This document shows positions 1 through 11,586 of a DNA stretch of 64,000 nt, piece by piece. The position numbers and the translations under genes were made by a program. The notes under the pieces were generated by a model, which searched no databases, was not told the DNA's origin, and saw only the letters and a program-made list of their open reading frames with translations. The stretch spans positions 86,913 to 150,912 of the forward strand of contig MU128939.1 of assembly GCA_014904985.1 (NCBI GenBank). Reading direction: 5' to 3'. The first letter of the stretch is position 1. Each line of letters starts with the position of its first letter. This DNA is from Hydnum rufescens UP504. Lineage: Eukaryota > Basidiomycota > Agaricomycetes > Cantharellales > Hydnaceae.

Positions 1-221
1 TGGGGTTTCCATGGCTGCGTGCGGGTACAGCAAGGACTTGGGTTCAGCAGGAACTTGGTTATGTGAGGGGGAGAGCTGTTGGTAGGTAAGGAATATGAGG
101 CTGATGAGGGAGCTGTGGTTGCATGGTGCAGGCTGCTACGGTTTCTAAGTTAAATAGATCGTGAGCGTTAAGAGAATACTACGAGAATAATGAGAGTGAA
201 TATTACAGATGTGATATCATA

Positions 222-806
222 GCCAAGCCCTGCGATCACAGTCGCTGACTAGGCCTCAAGAACAGCCCCTCGCGATAAGAGTTGTCGACTAGGCTTTGAG
301 AACGGGGCCTTGCAATCAGAATTGCTGGCTAGGCTTCGAGAATGGGGCCTCACAACCACGGTTGCTGACTAGGCTTCGAGAATGGGGCCTTGCAATCAGA
401 GTTGCTGGCTAGGCTCCGAGAATGGGGCCTCACAATCAGAGTTGCTGACTGGGCTTCGAGAATGGGGCCTTGTGACCATGGTTGCTGACTAGGCTTCGAG
501 AACGGGGCCTCACGACCACAGTTGCTGACTAGGCTTCGAGAATGGGGCCTTGCAATCAAAGTTGCTGGCTAGGCTTCGAGAATGGGGCCTTGTGATTTGG
601 TTGCTGACTAGGCTTTGAGAACAGGGTATTGGGAGCCTCACAATCAGGTTGCTGACTCAACTTTGAGAATGGGGCCTTGAGTCGCTGACTCGGATTTGAG
701 AACAGGGCCTTGCAATGATAGTTGCTGACTAGGCTCTGAGAACAGGGCCTCGTGATGATAGTTGCTGACTAGGCTTCGAGAACGGGGTGTCACAATCACA
801 GTTGCA
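222..806. repeat. 40-bp minisatellite
   Basis: A tandem array of about 40-bp units, each containing a GTTGCTGACTAGGCTTCGAG core followed by an AATGGGGCCT segment and a variable tail. Roughly a dozen units are visible. They differ by scattered substitutions, mostly C/T or G/A, and the last units drift in length. No reading frame of interest crosses it. The first 220 bases of the window hold nothing I recognise. Confidence 0.85.
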
Positions 807-933
807 CTTCAAGAGAGAACGGCATTGAACGTTCCTCATGTGACATGTCAGACTCAACACCACGTATTAGCACCTGAGAAAGAGAGTAAGTCCGAAACTA
901 TATACACATAGAAACTATCTATGGCACATAGGA

Positions 934-2395
934 TTACTCGTCAGGGTCTAGCCCATCATCACTCAGCAATTTATCCTCATCATTCTCAATCACACCCGAT
1001 GAGAGTGATTTGTTCTTGCACTTTTCTTCCAGCTCATGCAAGACCTGGTCCTGAGGACTCGATAAGACATTGTTCCAGAGTGACTGGAAGTGTTTTCAAC
1101 GGGATTGCTGTAGAGATGCCTGACGGAGAGTGTACACCTTGTTCCCCTCCAGTTGAGGTAGGGACAGGCTGGTTTGCGAGTGACTCAGGTCTATCCACCA
1201 TGCCTCACGATGTTCGCAGAATGCTAGTACTCAATGCATCTCCTCACGAAGAAGGAGGACTTCCTCCCACCAGCGTTCTTTCCTTGTGCGCAATTTCATC
1301 CATTCAACCTGCAGAGCTAAGAGGAATAATTAGTTGGGCAATGGATTAATCAGGTTGCACCAAATACACCACCTTCATGGGTCTCATTATCGCCATTCCC
1401 TGCAGCAGACATCCAGATCCACGATAGTGCCCGTGATCCCTCGCCAAGGTTCTGGGTATGGCTGTCTTGCTTGTCCTCGGAAATTTCGGGGTCAGATAGC
1501 ATACAAACGTCCCAATCCCTGAGTTCCTTCAGTTGAGGGTCGATACCGTCCAATCCCACGAGTGATATCAGAGTTTGACGAGACACTGTATACTTTGTGG
1601 CAATGCTCGCAGTCTTGCGTTTAGCAGACTTGATGAGGGCCATCGCGCGAGTATGCATGTGTTGGCCTCGAACCATCTGCTTGTAATTCGTGAGGTGGGC
1701 CCGAATACACAACGAACTGCACAAGCTTGACAAAGCATCAAAGGCTTGGCCAACACACAACTTGACCTCAATATCCATGATCGTATTTTGCATGCAATAT
1801 TCTGCAGGGATCTGAGATGGAAGGAAGAGCTTAATGGTTTTGGGGTGGGAAGGCTTCTCGCATTCATCCTCGGAGGTAAGAAAATGGCATGCCTCAGGCA
1901 TGTAGATCCTTTGGATATTGCAGAATGTCTTGATGTGCTTGACCAATGATAATCACCATGATTCAATACTCGTCAGCAACGATATTGTCTCCATCATACA
2001 TTGGACATCCAATGCGAGTTTCCACCTATATTATGCAATTAGAAACAATACTTTAAAATGAGCTTACAAACTTACTGTGTATCCTCAATATCTAAACCCA
2101 TGATGACAAATGCACTAGCACTGACATCATGCAATGACACACTGCCATGATATAACGAGTCCTGCTCCATTTCGATGAGTTCAAGGCATATTTGTGCCTG
2201 TGATTTATCTGAGAAGATATTAGAATTAGCATGAACAGAAATAAGAAAGACTTACTAGACAATGGTAAAGTATAGGGGTCTGGCTTAGAGGCATCAATCT
2301 CCCACTCTCACACCATTCGTTCCCACATGCTGGCATCGTCATCTGCTAGACCTTGTGTCAGCATGTCATATTGTTCAAGATGAAATGCCAGGCCA
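934..2395 (-). pseudogene. KDZ-type transposase, C-terminal remnant
   Basis: Reads right to left and matches the C-terminal half of the Kyakuja-Dileera-Zisupton (KDZ) transposases common in mushroom genomes. Visible family blocks are a WERMV..W..D.SKPDPY segment near 2,300, an NIQRIYMPEA block near 1,910, an IKLFLPSQIP block near 1,830, the QRANTRA-like block RGQHMHTRA near 1,660, a WIWMSAA block near 1,400 and a VEWMKLR..RWWEE block near 1,290. Three splice junctions can be placed (donors near 2,256, 2,073 and 1,365). Three in-frame TGA stops (2308-2310, 1953-1955, 1231-1233) break it, each explicable as CGA to TGA. The catalytic N-terminal part is missing upstream. This is a dead DNA transposon copy. 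The family call rests on recalled family patterns, not a search. Confidence 0.7.
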
Positions 2396-2771
2396 TCCTG
2401 TAAACTGGATATATCAAACATGATATCCTACCAGATAAATTCATACATCAAGCTGGTATAGTACCACATACCATTGTCATATATCCATACCACAGATGAT
2501 ATATCATAACTGAAGGTGGTAGTGATGCATCATGTATGGTAATGTAATGTATTATATAATCAATATTATGTAAGCACCCATAAAAGGCAATACACCATAA
2601 GTAGCTCCTTACATAACTTATTTCTATATTTGGACATATTACATAATCACTTCCATATTTGGACATATTACATAAGCCTCCATATTTGGACAGATTATAT
2701 AAGCTACTATATATGGCTATATTACCTAAGCTATATTACATAAGCAAAATGCGGATGCATAGGCAATATGC
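2396..2771. repeat. AT-rich tract with short tandem repeats
   Basis: No gene seen. Between about 2,625 and 2,720 a CCATATTTGGACATATTACATAA-type unit of 25-30 bp repeats three to four times with drift (TATTTGGACATATTACATAA is the clearest 20-base core). The rest is low-complexity AT-rich sequence. Confidence 0.6.
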
Positions 2772-3049
2772 ATGGGGGGGGATTGGTTGAAAGCCTTTCT
2801 CATGAACCAATACCAACACAAAACCCCCCGTACTCCCCCTTATCAACGCCCATATGACGGGGCACAGGGAGAACCCCTACATACGAGCTGGAACAATAAT
2901 CTGCGAAACGGCGAGAGCCCAAGTGGCAACACAACACACAGCAACAGGCCAATGACGCAACATACAGCAGCACAGCAACAACACGACATATGGCACTGCA
3001 CCAAATGAGGACATGACACATGGCAACGCACCAAATGAGGGCCTCAGGA

Positions 3050-3150
3050 ACCACACACCTGCTGCGGCGGGTGTGTGGTACTATATAAGGTGAGCCACCA
3101 CCCCCAGTAGCTACACCTGCACAAAGAGAGCAGCAAAAGCTGCTCTTTTT
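3050..3150. repeat. Double-hairpin cassette, copy 1
   Basis: Two hairpins in tandem. The first (about 3053-3080) pairs CCACACACC with GGGTGTGTGG around TGCTGCGGC. The second pairs AGAGCAGC (3127-3134) with GCTGCTCT (3139-3146) around AAAA and runs into a T tract. The same pair of hairpins recurs at 3327-3434 and in the right arm near 61.0, 61.2 and 62.8 kb. It has no coding potential. Confidence 0.8.
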
Positions 3151-3326
3151 GCGTGGTTTTTAATTTCTAACTAACTTAAAAGTTCGTCCTGTAGGTCTCA
3201 ACATCCCTGGCAAATGAATACTGAGGCAAAACCCCCACCCCCCTTTTTGACACCCGAACAATGGGCACCCACATGAACCCCCATACGAACCCCTGTACAT
3301 ACGAGTGAGAGTACACAGCCCCAGTA

Positions 3327-3434
3327 CCCCACACCGCTGCGGCGGGTGTGGGGTACTACAAGGTATTTTTTATTTCTTATTTTTATTCCTTATTCTTGTG
3401 GCGCAAAAAGAGCAGCATAAGCTGCTCTTTTTGC
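3327..3434. repeat. Double-hairpin cassette, copy 2
   Basis: The first hairpin pairs CCCCACACC with GGTGTGGGG. The second is a perfect 14-bp stem, GCAAAAAGAGCAGC (3403-3416) with its complement (3421-3434), around the loop ATAA. The outer stem bases differ from copy 3 but remain fully paired. Confidence 0.85.
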
Positions 3435-3659
3435 ACTGCATTCATGTTTAACTAATTCATTAATTAGTTCTCTAGATATTGGACCAGAGCCCACATGAAC
3501 CCCCAACCACAGACCCACAGAACGACATGCCGTGAACAAAAACTGCAAATGAAACTGCGAAGGCCCACACAAATGAAAACCATGAGCAACACCCCCTTGA
3601 GGGATCACCCAAATGGAACCCAGGCTCCGACTGGTGTGAATTCCAGGTATGTATTTTAT

Positions 3660-3935
3660 CTTTAGCTACACTTGCACAAGAAGAGCAGCCTCTGGCTGCT
3701 CTTCTTGGGAGGGTGAGCCTATGGATGTATATACTAATATAATACTAATAATAATAATAAATATATAAATTAATAATCCATAATCTGGCAGGGGCCCCTG
3801 GGCTGCTTGGGGGAGCCCCTTGATTGTATTGCAGGGGCCCCCGGGGGCCCCCTGGTAGAAAGATCTAGTTAGATATAATAAACACAAGGCTCATTATATC
3901 TAATATGATGCAGAAAAGTGGCTGACCAGCCTGGG
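3660..3935. repeat. Hairpin cassette, copy 3, with GGGGCCCC and CTAGTTAGA blocks
   Basis: Opens with a perfect 14-bp stem, CAAGAAGAGCAGCC (3677-3690) with its complement (3694-3707). An AT-rich spacer follows, then repeated GGGGCCCC palindromes (from 3789), then TTAGATATAAT (3869-3879) paired with ATTATATCTAA (3893-3903), then TGGCTGACCA. The same block order, in the same orientation, recurs at 62836-63090, and its last part recurs at 8767-8920. It is a dispersed structured repeat. Confidence 0.8.
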
Positions 3936-4099
3936 CTTTTGTGGGTGCAGGCAGTCATGAGAGATGTGTCCCAGCTCCTGGCAGTTGTAACAACATCATG
4001 CCTCTTGCTTCTGTGTGGAGTCTACATCCATGGGGGCAAACAAAGTTGATGAGGAATGTGTTGCCATGGGAGGCACTGGGGTTGGCCTGGGGGCAGGGG

Positions 4100-5645
4100 G
4101 TGTTGTCCGGTGTGGAAGATAAAAACATCCAGTATCAGAAAATGTGAATATCCATTGATCCCAGCCATTGGAATGATCATGTGACCTATTACGAAATCAA
4201 TTATGGCTATGCACAGAAATTGAATTCATTCTATAACTCCGTCAGTTTTGATCGGAGAGGTACGCCCATATAGCTCTCAGAAAGCCACGATTCATACCTT
4301 TTGAATGGTACCAAACACAAGTCGAACGGACCAGAAATGCACTCTCCAGACCAATATTACTGTCAAAATCCGGGATTTTCAGTAAAAAACGAATTTCTCC
4401 GTCAGTTCGCATTCAATCCTCTCGGAACAACCGCGCCTGGAAAGATATAAAAATTCCGCATCCAACGGTACTGAGCACACGAAGAACAGATCAAAAATGA
4501 ACTCTACAGAACAATATTATTATCAGAATCAACACCCATTAGTAAAAAACAAATTTCTCTGTCAGTTTACACCGGATCTGCTCGGAACCACCACGCCCAG
4601 AAAGCTGTTAAAAATCCGCATCGAATGATACCAAGAATGTCTATTACGGATGTAAACTGTTGTTTCTGCATCAAATCCCATCCCATGCACTTGTCCCCAT
4701 TATCAACCAGCAACAAAAACATCTTAACCACTGGACTACAAACAAATTAATCTCCAAGAACTCAGAAATATCCTTTGATTTCATCTCCCATTGCCACAAA
4801 TAACTTCTAGAACCTCACAGATAAGAAAGATAACACTCCCTTGACTACCCTTTTGTTCTGTTTATGAAGGACTCACCCTCCTTGCAACCACTTTATGAAA
4901 GATAACACCTTCTTAGCTACCCTTTTGTTCTGTTTATGAATGACTCACCCTCCTTGACAACCCTATTGTTCTCACATATGACTCACCTAGGAGTGAGTCA
5001 TATTCTTTAAACACAGCCACCTTCAGAAAGGTATAAAAGCTGGTAGATTTTCCTGTATCCCCCCATCATCTTCTCACTACTGGAATATACTACTGTCTAC
5101 AAATCTGCTTGCATCTTAAGAGAGTACTGATCTAAAGCCATCTGGAGCTAAGTCATATACAAGGTTGTTAAGACTAAGTCACTGGAAGCCCTCTACACGA
5201 AATACTGAGCCAAGGATAGTTGCAGGACCTAAGGTTAGAGTTGCTGGACATCCAAGGAAAGGTGAGTAAAAACAAAGTTAGGTCAGAAGAAAAAAAAGAA
5301 ACACATTGACATACTAAATCAAGCTTAAACTAGTCTAGAGTCCTTTTTAGAATCCGCATTTTGACCAGGAGGACACAAATAGGTACCCACAAATAGCAGT
5401 AAACAGTTCAATACAACACATATAAGCCTTTCACAAGCATCCCACGATATATCATTGACTATAGCTAGTCCATACCACAATCTTATCCTCCACTGAATAC
5501 CATACCTAACTTGTTAGAGAGTGATCAACCATCAGAGCAAACCAGCCCATTGAATAAAAACAGAAATACAGTCTCCCATCTACACACTGGCTGAACCAGA
5601 GTTTGATTTGACAGTCATCGGAGCTCCCAATCCTTCTTCTATACC
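4100..5645. repeat. Long inverted repeat, left arm
   Basis: This stretch is the diverged reverse complement of about 61290-62750. Anchors are a GATAAAAACATCC block at 4120 (partner near 62,740), a ttgactatagctagt block at 5455 (partner near 61,470) and the tail of the gag frame at 5600-5640 (partner near 61,320). A TATA-like GTATAAAAGC lies near 5,034 on the plus strand. This arm keeps many CpG sites, whereas its partner has almost none. It probably represents LTR or other non-coding retroelement sequence, since it abuts a gag remnant, but I could not define element ends or target duplications. Confidence 0.7.
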
Positions 5646-6518
5646 GGGCTTCTCCATGGGTGTTGGAGGGTTCCTTGGTGCATAGGGGTTTGTGCTCGCT
5701 GTGGCCTGTCAGAACTGGAGGTATAAGTTGTCCAGCCGGCGTGCCATGTCCTGCCATCCTCCGAGGGTCCCTGGTAGGTCGCTGAGGTGCATTTTCTCCA
5801 GCAACTGTTCATTGAGTCCTTGTTGGTATGCATCAATAAGGGCCTCTTCCCCAAAGCCGGTTTGACCTGCCAAGGCATCAAGGTGCATGGTGTACTCCTT
5901 GGCAGACATCTTTCCCTGCTTCAGGTTCCAAAGTTGGGACTGGGTGGTGAACTCTCGATCTGGCTCCCCGAAGGCACTCTTGAAGGCAACCAGGAACTCC
6001 TCAAAGGTCTCATATGGGTTGTGAGTCTTGGGGTCCAGGAAAGAGGTGGAAAGGCTTTCCACCCATGCTCCGGCGGTTCCATCCTTCATCCAGGAGAGGG
6101 TGTATAGGATTTTGTGCAGCTCCATGGGGTAGACTCTGGGCTGGAGGGCAATATTCAGCCGGACGGAGCGCAGGAAACCTTCTGTCTTCTTCTGGTCACC
6201 CGAGAACAGTTTGGGGTCTGCCCCCTTGGCCTCACAAGTGGATTGGGTAGGTGGGGGTTGTTGTTGGAGGGTCTGCTGAACTGCAGCAGACACAAAGCCT
6301 GTGACGTGTGTCCCTTGGTTTCGCATGTCGTCCAGTTCTTCTCAAAGGGCAGCATTCTGTTGTTGGAGTTGAGTGAGGAGGTGTTGGAGGCGGTTGCCGG
6401 TAATGGCTACTGGAGCACCATCGGACATTTCAGAATGAGGGGTAGGAGGGAAATCGGCAATACTAAGCAATCCGGATGGTGGGCTCATGAAAGAGCTTTG
6501 GTCTTCTGTCAGGGCCAT
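5580..6518 (-). pseudogene. Retrotransposon gag polyprotein, broken
   Basis: Starts at ATG 6518-6516 and encodes a Ty3/Gypsy-type gag. A glutamine-rich coiled segment near residue 50 is followed by the capsid-like retrotransposon gag core: DPKLFSGDQKKTEGFL, then W.....AWVESL, then TFEEFLVAFKSAFG, then LWNLKQGKMSAKEYTMHLDA. Two in-frame TGA codons (6342-6344 and 5709-5711) interrupt it, both compatible with CGA to TGA change. The frame ends at TAG 5582-5580 inside the left inverted-repeat arm. No protease, reverse transcriptase or integrase follows, so this is a gag-only or internally deleted element. The plus-strand frames over it are shadows. Confidence 0.75.
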
Positions 6519-7364
6519 GCTGCGATGAGAGCATCAAACAAATATAAACACAGATAACTCTGACTAAGTCCAGTGTAAGTCCAGGTAAGTCCGGGAGAAT
6601 CCAGGCAAGAACGAGATAGCAAGGATGGGATGGAGAGGCAGTCCAGCAGCCTGGAAGGGACTAGGCGGAAACGAGCACAGCGGTCCTTAAGCTCACGGAG
6701 TCGACTGGAAAGTACTTGGACTGTAGTCTGGAGTAGAAGCAGAAATCCTGAGATTAACATTAAGGGAATAGGTACAGTGAGGCTAACCTGTAGTCCAGAG
6801 TAGAAGTGGAAATCCTGAGAGACCAAAGCTGAGTCTCTGGATTTTGCCCCAGACTACTTATACATAGTTCCTATACTACGGGGGATTGATCGCTTAATGA
6901 GAGGTGGTTACAGGGGGGCAGGCACAAGAGGGGGAGCAGGAAAGTGGAGGGGACAGGGACAGGGCCAGGGGTAAGTGTGTGGGAACCGGAAGTAAAGGAA
7001 ACGAGGAAATGAAGGGGAAATGAAATGGAGACAGGGACAAATCAGAAACAGGCTGGAACCAAAACCAGAAACAAACCGGAAACAAATCTGGAATTAACTG
7101 GGAAATGGACGAACTCTGACAGGGTATGCATGAAGACATAAATTAGCTGGGCTTCCACAATGTAAATACCCAATTCTTAACCAAATCCATGAGAGTATCT
7201 AGTAACAGTCCTCCTTGTCTTTGTTAGTTTCACAGGCTGAGCTCTCTGCTGAATATGCAAAGGAGAAGGGGCAATATGTGGATGATCCTGAAGGTCTAGA
7301 GGCTCAGCAGGAGGAACTCTGCATGCTTGCCTGACACTCAAAGGTTGACAAGGATGTCACACTT

Positions 7365-8591
7365 ATGACAGGCTCCAAACTTGCCAAATTTATCTCTCAG
7401 AAGAAGAACCTCATGGGTGAGATGTCACACATGGGGACTTTTGATGTCCACTCTATCTTGTTCATTGTTTGTGGTCATGCTGATGCCTATGCTGCACATG
7501 CACAAAATGCAATACTCTGTAGTTCCCCTGAAATACAGCAACTAGCTGAGGAAGAATTCAATCTGAAGAAGACACTTGATGACTTGTTTGTCAAAGTTCT
7601 CACTCAACAGTTGGATGCAAGGGGTCTTTCAAAGTGGCATCAAGAGACTGAGAAGAAATGGCAAGAAGATGAACTCAGGAGCCACAATTCTGCATACTCT
7701 GCCACATCCAAATACTTGCAAAATCCCTTCATTGAGAAAGGACATACATGGTTCCTTGCTTTGGTCCCTTGGGTGCAAATCCTTGGCCTGCTTTGATGAA
7801 ACTGTATACACATTGTGGGTTGGCCTTGTGAAGATGAATGTCCAGCCCCACATCTGACCTGCACCAACAAGAGCTGGGAGGGGGGACAGTGGCAGCTCCT
7901 AGTCTCCAAATTCCACAAGGGGAAAGGCTGCCCAATCAAGTTAGAGAAGTGGTCTGATGATGATGACATCCCATCGATCATTGACCATAACCGAGTCATT
8001 GTGTACCATGTCCAACATGCAAATTCAGGTGCTGGACCTGAGGGGGGCCAAAAACCACCCTCCAAGGAGCTGTTGTCAACATGGGCTCAATCCAAACTGC
8101 CTGCATGCAAACCTCATGGCCCCTCAGGTTCAGGTGCTTCCTCAAAGGGCAAGAATTCAAAGGCCTCTCATAACCTATCAAAGGCCTTTATTGAGAATTC
8201 TGACTCAGAGGATCTTGGCCCAGACTTGGTCAATGGCACAGAAACCGCAGTGAAACCAGCAACAAATCCTTCTTCTGGGCTGACTGAGCCAAATGTTGGT
8301 GGTACCATTCATTCATACTTTGGGACCTCAGACAATCTAAACTGGGAGCCTGGCACTGTGACAAATGGCAATCCCAGTTTGGCCATTGGACCCATGAATT
8401 CAAATTTTGGAGCAATGGATCCAAACCTTGGAGCCTCAACTTTAGGCTCCACTAATCCAGGTGTTGTCCCACAGAACTGGTATGCAGAATCCTTCAACAC
8501 CACACTACCTCCTGTCACTTTGGATGGGTTTGATTTTTCATGTCTTGTGTTCAATCCTGATGGTACCCTTGATCTATCGAACTTCCAGTGA
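7365..8591 (+). pseudogene. Degenerate transposon-associated reading frame, unknown family
   Basis: Two plus-strand frames (7365-7796 and 7815-8591) look like one protein broken by a frameshift near 7,790-7,830, because an alternative frame bridges them with DETVYTLWVGLVKMN. The first part is rich in charged residues (a KKTLDD..VKVLTQQLD stretch and a KWHQETEKKWQEDE helix). The second carries a Ser/Pro/Gly-rich tail with no motif I recognise. The sequence lies in CpG-poor repeat territory and has no clear promoter. I cannot name a family; the style recalls accessory proteins of mushroom transposons, which is inference. Confidence 0.35.
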
Positions 8592-8766
8592 TTTCCAACA
8601 TGTACCCCCACTTACAATTTTATGCTCTATTCAACTTAAGAATCACATAGTAATTTTTACACTTGTATAGTAACATAATACAGTGCATAATTACAGTTGC
8701 TTCACCAAGCACAGTGAGGTCCACCCTTCTGAGAACTTAAGCACAATGCATCAAGTTCAGAACAAG

Positions 8767-8920
8767 GGGCCCCTGGGGCCCCTTGTCTGAGGATCTGAAA
8801 TCCACCCCAGAGGCCCCAGGGGCCCCTGCCTAAAAAATCTAGTTAGACTATTTAAATGCAAGGCTCATTGTATCTAACTAGATGTACATTTGTGGCTGAC
8901 TGGGTTGATTACATAATTGA
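8767..8920. repeat. GGGGCCCC / CTAGTTAGA cassette
   Basis: Holds GGGGCCCC palindromes near 8,768 and 8,816, then a perfect 11-bp stem ATCTAGTTAGA (8837-8847) with TCTAACTAGAT (8873-8883), then a TGGCTGACT block. Equivalent to the ends of the cassettes at 3660-3935 and 62836-63090, but the AGAGCAGC hairpin is absent. Confidence 0.75.
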
Positions 8921-11144
8921 ATTTGGACTCAAAAGTCATGTATATATGGCAGTTCCCAAGATTAATTAAGTTAACTTTTGTAGGGGTTTTCTCCTGGTGT
9001 TCAGAAGAAAACAAGAGCAAGTTGAATGACAGAGTCTAGACTTAGTCTTAAGTAAACAACAAGGAACTGGTTCTTATTACTGAGATAGGCATAAGAATCA
9101 AGGCTGGATATGGGGGTAGAGAGTGTGTGTGGAGGGTTTGGATGAAAGAGATGAAAGGTTGAAAGGTTGGTGAATAGGGGCTAAAGCATAAGAAGGGTGT
9201 GAAGTCAATCAAGAACTTAGGTAAGACTTGTTACAGGTTACTGAGGGCCTTAAATCCTCTCCAAGTGTACTGAAGATCTTCCTCTTGATAAGCTGTGCTA
9301 GACTTCTTTATGCTAGGCTTAAGCTATTGAGGGCTTGGTCTTCCAATACTTGTGAAGTCATATTTCTCCTTCTCTACTGTATAACTTAGTCTAGTGTGTC
9401 TAAGGTGATCTGGATGTGTGAAGAATAGAGTGGTTATTGGGGAATCCCCTCTTTTTCTTAGTTTTCTACCTAAGATTCCCCCTCCTTTTATGCCTGTCAG
9501 AGAGCCCCTATTATGAAGCATTCCCCTGTCTAGTTATAAAAGGATGGGAAATGAACCTTTTGTTCTATCCTAAAAATAACCTATGACTCATCTATGACTC
9601 ATATGCCCTATTGTTCCTAAATGAACTTATTGTTCTACCCTAAAAATATCCTATGACTCACACATTATAGAAGGGTGCAGCCCATGTTCTAGAAGAGTGT
9701 AGCACAGCAATGGTTCTAGAAGGGCAGAGTCCATGTTCTAGAAGAGCACAGCATCTCCTAATGGTGTTGCTATCGCACCTTTATGAGGTCCAATTTAGGG
9801 TAGCTATGGCCCTTAATGTTTCCTTCAATATTGACTGCCATTTATGGATCAAAAGGACTCTTAAGTCATGAGACTAGCCTTTCCTGGTTATCTAATTACA
9901 TATCTGGGTCACCTGGCTTTACTAGTGTGGCTGCCTGGTAAGACTTAGAGCTGAAATAGCCTAAATTGCATTTCTTTGACCCAGATATGCTTGTACTTCT
10001 ACAACTTTTGCCTGGATCTTCATCACCTAGTGAGAATCTGTGAACTCTCTGTCTCTGTCTTTGGCCTGCCTATCTGGCTGTTTGGTTGGCTTGCTAGTAG
10101 CCATTAATCACTAGCTGGGTCCTTCCTCTGGCCCCTGCAGTTGTCTGTCCCTGGATAACCTGCACAGCAGTAAGTAGAGCATCTTCTCTACTTGTGGAAC
10201 CCTCCTTCTCCTTAGGTAGTGACTGTGCCACTTGGCCAGTTACTACATTATACCTCTTTCACCATTACCTCCCTTCCCTCACAACCTTTTCTCCTGTGTC
10301 CAGGGCAAAGCCTGTGCTTAGCCCTGTTTGCAGCTCCCCCACCTGAAGCCAGTGTTGAAATGGGCGATTATTGACTACGGCATACGTCACATGCTGCTCA
10401 ATCTACCCCTCTCCACTTGTCTGGCCTATCCTATGGCCGCCCTCCTTTTACTATATATAATGTAGGTATTTCATGTACATACCCCACTGGTTTGTACCTC
10501 TGCAACACACATGAGGTTCTTCATTCCACAAAAGTCAGTGCTAAGGGTGGTGTGATTACCCCTTCTCCTCTTCTCCCTATCCCCACTCCCTCCCCTGTCA
10601 ACTCCACTTTGTCCAAGTATGACAACAAGTGCCCTCCTGAATCAGGAGGCACTTTGTTACACTGAGGTTCAGTTCCATTCAGGTCTGGTTCTGTTTCATA
10701 CCTGGTTTAAGCCTGAAACCTGAGATACAGGAGAAGTAAAACATTTTAGTAAGTACCACACAGTATCTGGTCCCTCTGCTTGAGTCTTTGCCTTGACCAC
10801 TTCCTTTGCATCCCCTCTTCCATCCACATCTCACTCACATCCCTCCTTCACATCAATTTTCTGCTTATACATCTTCAGGGGATGGCATTTAGCTACCTGA
10901 ATCAGGTCATGTGACCCTAGACTGAGTTACACTAACCTGTGCAAACATCCAGATTTGATCCCAGTGTCATGTGACTTGTAACCTGCACAAATTACAACAC
11001 TAGATTCCATGGTCATGTGACTATTGACTCTGAAATTACAGTGCTGTGTGCAAATTGCTAGGTTTACTTGCAGAATTGAATGTATGGAAGGATGATGATG
11101 ATGATATGGCAGAGGAACAAGGGTGAAAGTACATAGACTGGAAA
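8921..11144. other. Repeat-rich, gene-free stretch
   Basis: No gene supported. Short near-repeats of TTCTAGAAG..AG and CTATGACTCA at 9580-9760 look like remnants of LTR-type sequence. CpG is almost absent: by eye none occurs between about 9,776 and 10,363. The frame at 10417-10665 has no recognisable features. Confidence 0.5.
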
Positions 11145-11154
11145 CTATACCCTA

Positions 11155-11330
11155 CCTTTCAGGTTCAGGTTTAAACCTGGTTCAGACCAGGTTTTGGATT
11201 CCAGGAAAGGGCAAAACCTGAACCTGGCCTGAAGAAAACCAAATGAAACCTGACCCCAATGGAACCAGACCTGGGTCTGGTTTAGGTTTAAACCCAGGTT
11301 CTCAAGGTTTAAACCCAAACTTAGGCATCC
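11155..11330. repeat. CAGGTT/AACCTG-rich interspersed repeat
   Basis: Dense alternation of AACCTG and CAGGTT with GTTTAAACC palindromes over about 175 bp. A shorter patch with the same vocabulary lies at 10668-10730. It can fold into many alternative short stems. The frame across it (11145-11357, minus) is probably a by-product of the repetition. Confidence 0.6.
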
Positions 11331-11586
11331 ATAAATAATACTACAGCAAAGGTACAATGTGCAGACAGGGCAAGAAAGTTATGAAGTGTGAGTAAAGGAG
11401 AACCAAACAAATGTATCAAGATGTGATTTATGGACAGTAATACAGACATTATACCAGTTAGAGTTTTGGCTGGTGAACACAGGGTACAGGGGAATAGAGA
11501 AAGAAGTGTACAAATGTACCATGGAAATGGATGGGGTGTTAAGTTCAGTGGCCAAAGACCTTCAGTCAGATCAATGTGAGGGCTGC

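Noticed and set aside
3789..3870. Helitron-like 3' end (GGGGCCCC hairpin followed by CTAGT)
   Set aside because: Similarity between the three copies continues well past CTAGT, so it is not an element end, and no Rep/helicase gene is present.
4100..5645. Calling the inverted arms LTRs of one retrotransposon
   Set aside because: The copies are inverted and 56 kb apart, the TATA-like box points opposite to the gag frame, and no TG..CA ends or target duplications could be placed.
5787..6557. Plus-strand frames of up to 147 residues
   Set aside because: They are antisense to the gag frame, which has clear family features; no independent motif.
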